This document shows, piece by piece, positions 56,093 to 64,000 of a DNA stretch of 64,000 nt. Position numbers and translations under genes: made by a program. The notes under the pieces are model-generated. The model saw only the letters and a list, made by a program, of their open reading frames with translations, had not been told where the DNA came from and ran no database searches. Position 1 is the first letter of the stretch. Each line of letters starts with the position of its first letter. This DNA is from Vombatus ursinus (taxonomy: Eukaryota > Chordata > Mammalia > Diprotodontia > Vombatidae), in contig NW_020944311.1 in the NCBI RefSeq assembly GCF_900497805.2, positions 833,071 to 897,070 of the forward strand, in the 5' to 3' direction.

Positions 56093-56395
56093 GTCCCACA
56101 CCCATATGGAAGGCAATGAATTTTAAGTGCAGTAAGAAACATACATTTTTGGACATGGCTAATGTGGGAATTTGTTTAGGCAGATTATACATCTGTGTAT
56201 TAAGGATTTCATTCTGTTTGTTTTTCTTTAATTTGCTCACTAGGAGAGGGTAAGGATAGATTAACAGAAGAAAAATGAAAAAGAAAATATATGGAATGAC
56301 TCCTTGTTAAAGGGAGGAGGAGGCATATGGGGAAATATTTAGGTGATATAAAACCAAAATGTAGCAATATGATTTTTTTGAAAATAAAATATTGG

Positions 56396-56864
56396 CAATC
56401 ACTAGTCTAAGGAATCCAGCACTAAAGTGAGCTTTAACTCAAAGAACCTCTGAACTTTAGAGCTTAATACAGACCTTCTATGTCACGGTGACTTTGGGCC
56501 AGCGTCAGTCGAGTGTTCTGAATTGCCCCCCCCACCAAGGGAAGTACCCCACCAGGACATGGTAGTGTTTTTCTGAGTTTTCTTAGTGGGCTCTTTTGAG
56601 AAATTCTGCCAGAATCCATTGTTACCAAGTTCCTTACTTTCTGGGGTGGAACGTTCAGTCTCATCACAGCCAAGTATTCAAAGGGAAAGCATCAGGTCAC
56701 CCTGAGAACAGGGTGTAACATCCAAAGGATTTGTGAATTCGGAAAATCCTGCCATGTCACTAGGGCAAGGGCAAGTGGGAGTCAGTTGGAGCAGTTCAAA
56801 CCATGTAAACAGCTAAGCCGTTGCCATTTCAGATTGTGGTTGAGTGATTATGCGGCTCTGGGAG
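56396..56864. other. Unrecognised stretch
   Basis: No family was recognised. A minus frame at 56464-56673 has no domain. Confidence 0.4.
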
Positions 56865-56970
56865 TCAGCAATTGGCTTCTATTCTTGGATTTTTCACTGA
56901 CTCACTGAATTGGAGCTGGATTAGGTCTTCTAACCTCTCCGTGCCCCTTTCCTCATCTGAAAATTGATCC
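56865..56970 (+). mobile_element. MIR fragment, sense, weak
   Basis: GGGAGTCAGCAATTGGCTTC, TCTAACCTCTCCGTGCCCCT and TTTCCTCATCTGAAAATTGA fit the MIR body. Confidence 0.5.
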
Positions 56971-57413
56971 ATAAACACTTAACTGTTTGAGCCCCGATTC
57001 TTAAGGAAGCTCGGTCAGGAACATGAAGATGTCAGTGACGAGAGAAAAGAGTCTCGGAATCCAAGCAACACTGCTGATCAAGAATCACAATGAGCTAAAA
57101 GGTGCAGAAGATACAAGGTCCCCCTGTGCTCAATGCTGGGTGAATAGTTTAGAAGTATTCGATTCAGTGGAGCTTTTGAGGCTCTCCTTCAACAAGGAAT
57201 CTATGTCCCATGCAGACATTAAAGTGACATGAGCTTGCTTAGAGGATGCTATGGAGATAACTTCTTTTGGGGACACCTCTCATTGTGAGCATCACATGAG
57301 GAATAAAATAGGGTGGTACATGCCAGCCAAAGGTGTTTGTCACTGTCAGGGAGCATGCCCCGTACAGAGTCTAAATGGCAGAGGGAATCTCTATGGAGAG
57401 TGAGGCCTTCTGA

Positions 57414-57629
57414 ATGATCTTATTTATAAATGACATTGTGCTGACTGAATCAAATTCTGTAATAATGCAGAATCTCCTGGATGAGATCCATAATCACTCA
57501 AAGGAATCTGGTCTAATCACCTACACAGACACACACAGACACACTGACACACTGACACACAGACACACAGACACACAGACACACACACACACACAAGTGG
57601 ATGAAGAATGCATATTGTCCAGATTATAA
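57414..57629 (+). pseudogene. RTE reverse transcriptase remnant (YADD region)
   Basis: An open frame of 71 residues starts MILFINDIVLTESNSV. The active-site aspartates of FADD read as IND, so one is replaced by N and the enzyme would be dead. It ends in the translated CA-type repeat. Confidence 0.75.
57523..57597 (+). repeat. (CACAGA)n/(CA)n microsatellite
   Basis: CACACAGACACA and ACTGACACACTGACACAC units occur within the RTE coding region. Confidence 0.95.
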
Positions 57630-57794
57630 TATGCAGTTGGATGGAAATGCCATAAAGCTGGTAACCCAATGCCTTTATCTTGGACATAGAGAGCAAAATG
57701 GGCTCAGCACTGGACAAGAGGAAGAGATCATACTGGACTGCATCTGGAGGACTACACAGTGTTTTCAATGTCCCCAAGTTTCTCCCTGAAACAG

Positions 57795-58442
57795 AGCCAT
57801 TTTTTTGGTTTTTAATTTTTATTGCTATTTTTGGTTTTATACCTCCTTCATTTCTGAATAAATCCCTTCCCCTCCTATTCTTTGTAACTGAAGAAAAAAA
57901 GGAAGATTGGGAAAAAGTAGTTTAGCAAAATTTAAGCATGCATCAACCAAGTATGACAGTACATGCAGTGTTCTACACACAAAGTCCCCCACCTCTCCAA
58001 AGAAGGGAAAGAGATCCATTTTTTCATCTCTTCCTTGGGGTCAAGTTTGGTGTTTACAATTACATAGCATTCAGTTGCTTTTTTGTTGTGTTCTTTTCAT
58101 TTAATGACTGTAGTCATTTTATATATTGTTTTCTTGGTTCTGCTTGTTTCATTCTATGTAAGTTCTTGTAATTATTCTCAAGCTTCTTGGAAATCTTCAG
58201 ATTCAATCATATCTCCACTATACACAGTTTAGTGTAGTGCAGTAATATTCCATTATATCCATGTACCACAATTTGTTTAGCCATTTACCAAATGATGAGC
58301 ATCTACATTGTTTCCACTTCTCTGCTTCCACAAAAAGTGAATGCTATGACTATTTTGAGTCATATGGGACCTCTGTTTCTGTCTTTGACCTCATTGTGAC
58401 AAAGGCCCATAGTCTTATGATCAATCTTCTTTCAGCAATGTG
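57795..58442 (-). mobile_element. Old L1 3' end, antisense, inserted in RTE
   Basis: An inverted tail (CATTTTTTTGGTTTTTAATT) starts it. ATTCCATTATATCCATGTAC, CACAATTTGTTTAGCCATTT and CCACAAAAAGTGAATGCTAT are inverted ORF2 C-terminal landmarks. RTE sequence lies on both sides. Confidence 0.82.
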
Positions 58443-58464
58443 ATAGCACCACAGAATATAAAAT

Positions 58465-58890
58465 AATTCAGTCTTAGAAGAGCTGAAGTTTCATGTCAGA
58501 CAAAGAACAATGGAGAGATGCATGCTGGAAATGAGAAGGCTGGAACATATTACCCATGAAGGCTTACCAAGGAGAAGCAGCCTAAAGGATATTACCAAAG
58601 AAATTTATGACTAGAAACGTTACATACAGTGGGAGGGAGAAATAAATTCTTATTGACTGATAGATAACTAGTGGAGAGCCTATATAGCTTTTATGATACC
58701 TAGAAAAAGTCAAGCTATCTACAAGAAGGCCTCCCAAGTACTGGATGGACCCCCTGTGGAAAATTCTCAGGTGCAGGAGAACAGGAATCACCCAGGATGC
58801 AAAGACATGGATAGGTTGAGAATGGGGACAGAATACCTACATAGATTTGCCAAATATTACAGTTTCCTCAACTAGGCAGGGACAGGCACT
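58465..58890 (+). mobile_element. RTE-clade LINE, right piece
   Basis: The translated text reads LEELKFHVRQRTMERCMLEM (usually EKLRV.QRAMERSMLGI), then HITHEGLPRRSSLKDITKEI (usually I.N.EIRRRSGVKDII), then WRAYIAF and PRKSQAIYKKASQVLDGPPV. This is the conserved RTE C-terminus and continues the piece ending at 57794. About 25 codons around LPVLTYG are missing at the L1 site. Confidence 0.85.
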
Positions 58891-59504
58891 TCCAGTGAAC
58901 ATTTCTTAATGTACACTGTGTACCCAGAACCATTCCAGAGGCTAGGGGAAGGACTCCGGATGTCCACGCACAATATAACCATGAACTAGCATAACACAAA
59001 GAAAGACATTCGCCATTACTGTGTGACTTTTACCACTGACAAGGCTGTTCTTACCCTGAAGTACTTTCCCACAATAAGAGTTTGCTATCATCAGACAGTA
59101 GCCAGAACCAGGAGGAAGCAGACCCCAAAATAAATTAGAAAGGAACACTCTCATAAAAATCAGGAGATGAGATTACAATTAGCTGAAACTAATCATAACA
59201 GTTAAGGATTAGGGAAAACCAGACTATACCTCGACTCTTTTAGGTTACCATAAGATCACACCCTGCTGCTCTAAATCACAAGGCAAGGCAAGCCCATGGT
59301 TAGTGACAAAATATGAGTGCTATAGACATGAGGGCTTCAGAAGATCGTTAGAATGTTCTTCAGCCTTCACTGGAAGAGGACGGCCTTCAGCTGGACTTCC
59401 AAGAATGGGGAGAATTTAGACAGGACAAGGGGAGGGTACTCTTTAGAAGAGGGAGGAAAGGCAGTGACGGGCATAGCCTGTTGGGGGAATCGAAGGTAGA
59501 ACTT
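58891..59504. other. Unrecognised stretch
   Basis: No repeat or gene was recognised after the RTE end. Confidence 0.4.
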
Positions 59505-59632
59505 GGGTGGGATCTTTGACAAATGACTTCCTCTCTCTGTGCCTCAGTTTCCTCCTATGTATAATGAGAAGATTATATTCAATGATCTCTTTTTGAGGTA
59601 CCTTACAGTTTTATCATTTTCTGAGTCTGCGC
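59505..59632 (+). mobile_element. MIR, sense
   Basis: GATCTTTGACAAATGACTTC, TCTGTGCCTCAGTTTCCTCC and TGATCTCTTTTTGAGGTACC follow the MIR core and 3' part. Confidence 0.72.
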
Positions 59633-60944
59633 ATTAACAGACAGGTATATTCTATGAGATTTTTCCCAAACTTAGATGAGCAAAGCACTATAGGTCTGGA
59701 GGGCCCTCTGGAACACAGAAAGAACACTGCTAAAAGTGACCCTGGGTTAAAAGAGGGGGCAGAGGTGTGAAAACAGGATCTGGCTTAATTTACTAAGGTA
59801 AAGTGAGTGAATAAGGGCTGACTTCAGGCTTGGCCCCAGGGTCACGGTTCTGGTTCCCCTCCTCCTGTTTCTTCCTTTCCTTTGGTTCTTTGATGGCTTC
59901 CTGGAGCCAGTGGCAACATTCCCATCCTGCGCCACTCTCATCCACATCTTCCAGAGAGCTATCTTACTCTGTAGATCAGCAGTTCGGGCATTAGAAAGCT
60001 CAAAGGGCTCTGGACGAAAGACACACAGTCCCCTCCTCTCCCCCAGTGGTGCCACCACCCTGAGCCAGGCTCTCCGCACCTCAGGAAGCCCAAGTTTCAG
60101 CAGCAAGTGGTCAGCTTCTAGAACTCACTGGTCCAAAAAGTACAGGCTGAAAATATAAACAGCTTCAAAGCAGTCAAGTTAACGAATGACAAAGCCCAAA
60201 AGGTTAGTAAGGACATGGTGTAAGACATTCCTCCCCTGGCCTTTGAAGGTGACCTCTGTGCTCCAGTCTACATTACTCTCTGGTGCCCAATGAGGAGTCA
60301 GAAGCCTGTGTGGGCGGCCCCTGGCCCTGGCCTGGCCTAGTGTTTCTCACTCTGAGACCAGGGGTCACAACCTTGCATGACTCAGATTTCGAAGTGATAC
60401 AGTTACACTCTGATGCACCTCTTTTGTCTGCTCATCCAATGCTCCTCCAAGTCTGAAATCAGACTCTAAAAAAATAACCAGGCTTGTGTCTTTCTTAAGT
60501 AAGGGAGTATTTATCATGTGTGAAACAGGAAACAGCAATAGCTAGTCACAAAGTCAGAGTGGCTTCAGTCACTGCAGCCTCAGTACTACTTCCTACCTCT
60601 CTGTGCCTGCAGAAATGCAAATCTGAGAGTAGGCTCAACTGAGACTATCAGGGCATAAGCTGTTGCTACAAATGGGTGAGCTTGGCTTTCTGCTTGGCAA
60701 CCAAGGGCCTGGGCCATTGGATCTGGAGGAGGCCAGCTGGAGGCAGGTTCACAGAGTAACTATTGTGAGAGGGCACTGACCCGAAATGACTCCCTGGGTC
60801 CCACATTGCTCTCCTCCTCCTCCTTCTTCTCTTTCTTCCAACAGCATCAGCTATTGCCACCTTCTTTGGTCAACAGGAGAAGAATAGGGCTTCAAGGTCC
60901 ACCACTGGGGACCTGGGGAGAAACTCTGTTCCCAAGGCACTGGA
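59633..60944. other. Unrecognised stretch (1.3 kb)
   Basis: No family was named. A 119-residue minus-strand frame (59747-60106) overlaps an 82-residue plus frame (59910-60158). Neither shows a domain. A CTCCTCCTCCTTCTT run lies near 60811-60830. Confidence 0.4.
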
Positions 60945-61105
60945 TAGGATACTAGATTCAGAGCTAGAAGTGACTTGAGATGTTTCCATTTTACCAGTAA
61001 GAAAACTGAGGCCCAGAGACAGGAAGGGCCTTACCCAAGGTGCACAGTTAGTAAGTGGTAGGTCCAGGAGTCAAACCCCAGTTCTCCTCTCACTGCATGG
61101 TTGCT
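60945..61105 (-). mobile_element. MIR, antisense
   Basis: CCATTTTACCAGTAAGAAAA, CTGAGGCCCAGAGACAGGAA, CAAGGTGCACAGTTAGTAAG and GTCAAACCCCAGTTCTCCTC follow the inverted MIR. Confidence 0.8.
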
Positions 61106-61227
61106 CCTGTGATCCCTCAGTCTATCCGTTGGAGTCCCTCCCCCTTTCTGGGGCTCCAAGGGATCATAATAATGACTTGGCCAGCATTCCTGACCGTGAC
61201 TTCAATGAAACCTCTCATCATAAAAGC

Positions 61228-61560
61228 AGTGAATCGTAGAGTTGTAAGGGCCCTTAGAGGACATTTGGAATAACTTGTGCCTGAGCAAAATTTGTCTTCA
61301 CAGTGCTCCCAACAAGTGGCCATCTGGCCTCTGCCCAAAGATCCCCAGGGTGGGCAGGAGGAGGAACCCTCCACCTACCAAGGCAGCCCTCTTCTGCAGA
61401 GTGCTGGACTTCTACAAAGTTTTCCTTCCATATCTCAAGTCTATGTATGACTCTTTGCCATCTCCACACATTCTTCCCTGCTCTGACCTCGGAGGTCAAG
61501 CAGACCAAGTCCAATCTCTCCTCTCCATGGTGGCCACTGACACAAAACAGGAATCTTAGC
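61228..61560 (-). mobile_element. L3/CR1 LINE fragment, antisense, diverged
   Basis: GTAAGGGCCCTTAGAGGACA, AAGTGGCCATCTGGCCTCTG, CTACCAAGGCAGCCCTCTTC and CAAGCAGACCAAGTCCAATC follow the inverted L3 3' end. Confidence 0.65.
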
Positions 61561-61564
61561 ATTA

Positions 61565-61742
61565 GAATAATGAAATGTCGGAATTAGAAGGTACCCTATG
61601 AATAATCCAGTACAATCTCCTCATTCCACACAAAGGGGAAGCTGAGACCCCAATAGGGGAAGAGACCTGTCCAAATCCACACAGATAGCACATGAGAGGG
61701 CTGAGACTAGAGCTCAGGCCTCCCAACTCCCATGCCTTCAAT
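61565..61742 (-). mobile_element. MIR, antisense
   Basis: AGAAGGTACCCTATGAATAA, GGGGAAGCTGAGACCCCAAT, CCTGTCCAAATCCACACAGA and AGAGCTCAGGCCTCCCAACT fit an inverted MIR with a Ther-1-type left end. Confidence 0.75.
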
Positions 61743-61894
61743 TGTTCAAATAGGTTCATAAAGATACATGTGTGTCCTCTTCCCCATTCCCCACAACCCC
61801 CTCCCTCAACCCACACACAGAACGCAGGGCTGGAAGGGGTCTGAGAGGTATTGAGGAATGTTTGCCACTGAAGCTAATGATAATAAAGACAACC

Positions 61895-62492
61895 ACTCCT
61901 TACTGTAGACTGCAGCAGAATCTCAAAATCTATGTAGGTTTATGGTATATGAACATAATGGAACACAAGCGTGCCATGAGAAATAAGGAAGTACTTTTAG
62001 AGAACCCTGGGAAGACTTCTATGAACTCATGCAGAGTGAAGTGAACAGATCCATGAGAACAATGCATACGATGAGGATGACATTGGAGAGATAGACAACT
62101 TTGAGAGACTGGAACTCTGCTCAATACAATGACCAACCATATCTCCAGAGGAACAATGAAGCACAGATATCCACCTCCTGACAAAGAGGTGATGGGCTCA
62201 AGATGCAGAACGAAACAGACGTTTTTGGACATGGCCAACGCAGGAATTCATTTTGTGTGATTATGTATATTATAATGATAATAGCTAGTATTTTTAAAGT
62301 AATAAGGTTTGCAAAGCACTTTACATGTGTTATCCTATTTGATCCTCCCCACAGTCCCGTGAAGTCGGTGATATTATAATATGTATTTGTTACAAGGGTT
62401 TTGTTTTTCTTTTTTTCTTTGTTTTCCAGTGGGGGGAGGAGGAGGAGGTAGAAAGGAGAAAAATAAATTTCCATTAATTGGGGAAAAAAAGT
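61895..62492 (+). mobile_element. Old L1 3' end, sense, split by a MIR
   Basis: TATGAACATAATGGAACACA, AGTGAAGTGAACAGATCCAT, CCACCTCCTGACAAAGAGGT and GTTTTTGGACATGGCCAACG run through ORF2 end and 3' UTR. After the MIR piece, ATTTGTTACAAGGGTTTTGT and the G-rich run GTGGGGGGAGGAGGAGG lead to the A-rich end. Confidence 0.8.
62268..62383 (-). mobile_element. MIR fragment, antisense, inside L1
   Basis: GGTTTGCAAAGCACTTTACA, TGTGTTATCCTATTTGATCC and TCCCCACAGTCCCGTGAAGT make up the inverted 3' half of MIR. Confidence 0.72.
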
Positions 62493-62574
62493 AAAAGAAA
62501 ATCTATATAGCATAATCAGGCCAAAAGGACAGTCCAAAAGGGGCTGGAAGGAAAGAAAACAGTGTTGATGCATT

Positions 62575-62700
62575 CCCATGGAATGTAAGCTCCCTGAGGG
62601 CAAAGACTCTCATTTTTTGTCTTTGTATCCCTAGTGCCAGAAACAGTGCCTGTCTCATTGTGGGCCCTTTGTACATTCTTATTGAATTGAGTTGAAATAT
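62575..62700 (+). mobile_element. L2 3' end, sense
   Basis: GGAATGTAAGCTCCCTGAGG, GTCTTTGTATCCCTAGTGCC and GAAACAGTGCCTGTCTCATT form the terminal L2 block, lacking the final TAATAAAT run. Confidence 0.72.
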
Positions 62701-63117
62701 AGTCAGATGCTCAAAGACCAAGAGTATAGAAAATCTTTCCCTCTGAAAACCACGGTAGAGACAGAACCTAAAGCCATGTGGAAGCCAAAATCCATCCCTA
62801 AGTTCTGTGTAGTTGATCAAAGGCAGTCAGCACACATGCTATACTCATAGAGCCCCTGCAGGCATCCTGGCACAAAATGACACCATACCTCAACGTGGGT
62901 AATAATTCACTTTCAAGAGAATTCAAATGAACTGTTCTGCATAGGACTTTGAGAAGCTGAAGATTAATTAATGACAAAAAGAAGCCCACCTTACAACTCA
63001 GTTCCTGAGTCAGGTGGGCACTTGACCACAGCCACCCTCAGGGCATAGCAAATTGCCTCTGGAATGACACTTGGGGGTAAACAGACTGTTCCAAGGAGCC
63101 AGGCCTAGGTAAGAATT
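62701..63117. other. Unrecognised stretch
   Basis: I see nothing that I can assign. Confidence 0.4.
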
Positions 63118-63248
63118 TACTGATCACCTAATCCAAATGTCTCTTTTAAAAGAAAGAGAAAGTGAGGCTCAGGGAAGGGGAGAGAGTTGTCCAAAGTCCC
63201 TTGGTGGTCCAGGATTATAAACCAGTACTCTTTCCGTAGAGACTTTTC
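63118..63248 (-). mobile_element. MIR, antisense
   Basis: TCACCTAATCCAAATGTCTC, GTGAGGCTCAGGGAAGGGGA, TCCAAAGTCCCTTGGTGGTC and AAACCAGTACTCTTTCCG fit an inverted MIR. Confidence 0.65.
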
Positions 63249-63546
63249 CAAGAGGCTCAAGGCAGAATAGGAGATGACAATTTCCCTAGATACCCTCTGG
63301 ACATCAACTCAATCATGAAATCGATTTTATAAGCCACTTGGAAAATCAGTTGCATACCCACCACCACCATCTTTTAAGCCCACTTTAATGTGATTTCCCC
63401 TAGGTAACAAAAACAAAATGGTTGGGGTAGGGAAAGTGCACAGAGAGGTGGGAAAGGTTCATGCAATATTGTGTGTCTAGTAATGGCCCTGATTATTTCA
63501 TCTGACTGTTAGACCCAGAGGTTCCTTCACCCTTAGCAATAAGAGA
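63249..63546. other. Unrecognised stretch
   Basis: I see nothing that I can assign. Confidence 0.4.
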
Positions 63547-63554
63547 CCTTTGGA

Positions 63555-63702
63555 GGGGCAGCAAGGTGGCACAGCCTCTGGTCTTGCAGTCAGGAGGACC
63601 TGAGTTCAAATCCAGCCTCAGACACTTGACACTTACTAACTGTGTGACCCTAGGGAAGTCACTTAACCCCACTGCCTAGCAAAAAGAAAAAAGAAAAAAA
63701 AA
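63555..63702 (+). mobile_element. Short tRNA-derived SINE with poly(A)-type tail
   Basis: GGGGCAGCAAGGTGGCACAG is the head, AGTTCAAATCCAGCCTCAGA and CTGTGTGACCCTAGGGAAGT the body, then TTAACCCCACTGCCTAGC and an A-rich tail. AGACCTTTGGA before it and AGACCCCTTTGGA after it look like a slightly altered target-site duplication. Confidence 0.88.
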
Positions 63703-63904
63703 GACCCCTTTGGAACGCTGGATGCAGGCAGCCCCTGAATTGGCAGGGAAAACAGGAACAAGGAGCATGAAAGGCAGAGGCCCTCTTCTGAGCTGGGTAT
63801 GTTGCAGTTTAAGAATATGTTCAGGGGCCTTTTCTGACATTTTTGCTCAGAGGCCCAGAAACAGCACAGAACGCCAGAGATGGGAGGCACCTTTAAAAGC
63901 ATCT

Positions 63905-64000
63905 AGGCCATGAGATTTTTACCCCGTTTTTATTTGCCAAGGACCCCCTTGGGCAGTCTGGTGAAGTCTACAGACTCCTCAGAATAAAGTTTTTAAATGT
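63905..64000 (-). repeat. Dispersed repeat, GGCAGTCTGG type, cut by the window edge
   Basis: GGACCCCCTTGGGCAGTCTG, GTGAAGTCTACAGACTCCTC and AGAATAAAGTTTTTAAATG form the inverse of the family at 26005-26150. Confidence 0.5.

Larger units (their letters stand above)
55617..56126 (-). mobile_element. MIR, antisense, split by a SINE
   Basis: GGTTTGCAAAATACTTTATA, CTATTATTATGCCCATTTTA, GGTCACACAGCCAGTAAGTG and TTCAGGTCTTCCTGACTCTG run inverted. After the SINE, GGGTCCCACACCCATATGG may be the end of its head. Confidence 0.82.
55430..56395 (+). mobile_element. Old L1 3' end carrying a MIR and a SINE
   Basis: The left piece (55430-55616) has TTCTGAGGAAACTTCTATGA and AAAGACTTTCAAACTCTGAT. The right piece (56127-56395) has AAGAAACATACATTTTTGGA, CATGGCTAATGTGGGAATTT and an A-rich end. 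Between them lie a MIR and, within it, an RTE-tailed SINE. Confidence 0.72.
57125..57794 (+). mobile_element. RTE-clade LINE, left piece (reverse transcriptase to C-terminus)
   Basis: Translation gives EVFDSVELLRLSFN (the KAFDSVEH block), later LFINDIVLTESNSVIMQNLL (the FADDIVL block), LDEIHNHSKESGLITYT, and QLDGNAIKLVTQCLYLGHRE (usually VD.YVYLGQ), ending PKFLPETE. This is the RTE order. A CA-type repeat at 57523-57597 has expanded inside it. An antisense L1 follows at 57795. Confidence 0.82.

Overview
The window is mammalian nuclear DNA and almost certainly comes from a marsupial. It is built from layers of non-LTR retrotransposons: one lineage of L1 (3' ends, ORF2 pieces and ORF1-only copies), tRNA-headed SINEs that begin GGCAGCTAGGTGG, some of them with an RTE-type tail, RTE LINEs, and many old L2, L3/CR1 and MIR/CORE-SINE fragments. 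This mix is known from opossum and from Australian marsupials. I cannot tell which of these it is. I found no host gene, tRNA, rRNA, CRISPR array or origin. The reading frames of any length with a recognisable product belong to LINEs; the remaining open frames are unrecognised.

Layout. 1-3647: unrecognised DNA and an old L2 copy carrying a CORE-SINE. 3656-5070: a 5'-truncated L1, then an RTE fragment. 6722-16070: a deep nest. An antisense L2 copy is interrupted by an old L1 3' end and by a younger sense L1 (8371-9228 and 15033-15845). The younger L1 is itself interrupted by a 5.8-kb insertion flanked by an 18-bp target-site duplication. That insertion starts with a 2.9-kb LINE having a 5' UTR, ORF1 and 3' UTR but no ORF2 (a half-L1, or HAL1-like, element). 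It continues through 2.9 kb of other genomic DNA and ends in a second poly(A), which is the pattern expected of a 3' transduction. 16205-18545: L2, a decayed L1 and MIR. 18950-21240: MIR, L3, L2 and a long polypyrimidine tract. 21259-24990: the best L1 copy, 3.7 kb, with a 16-bp duplication. 25000-36000: sparse old repeats among unrecognised sequence. 36213-41840: two more decayed L1 copies, each with a SINE inside. 43600-45855: L3, L2, antisense L1 and SINE. 48112-50260: the second HAL1-like copy. 51100-54145: an RTE copy with a SINE inside, then a short young L1. 55430-58890: a SINE inside a MIR inside an L1, then an RTE copy split by an antisense L1. 59000-64000: MIR, L3, L1 and SINE remnants.

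How the parts relate. L1 would supply the retrotransposition machinery for the HAL1-like copies, whose 3' tails resemble the L1 tail, and probably for the poly(A) SINEs. RTE would have supplied it for the SINEs ending in the RTE-like tail. The insertions give a relative order: L2, L3 and MIR are oldest, RTE and early L1 intermediate, and the late L1, HAL1-like copies and short SINEs youngest. One run of ten N at 7754-7763 lies between two identical 47-bp copies and looks like an unmerged assembly join.

All identifications come from reading the sequence and recalling repeat families. No database search was made, and element edges are good to about 10-30 bases unless a target-site duplication fixes them.
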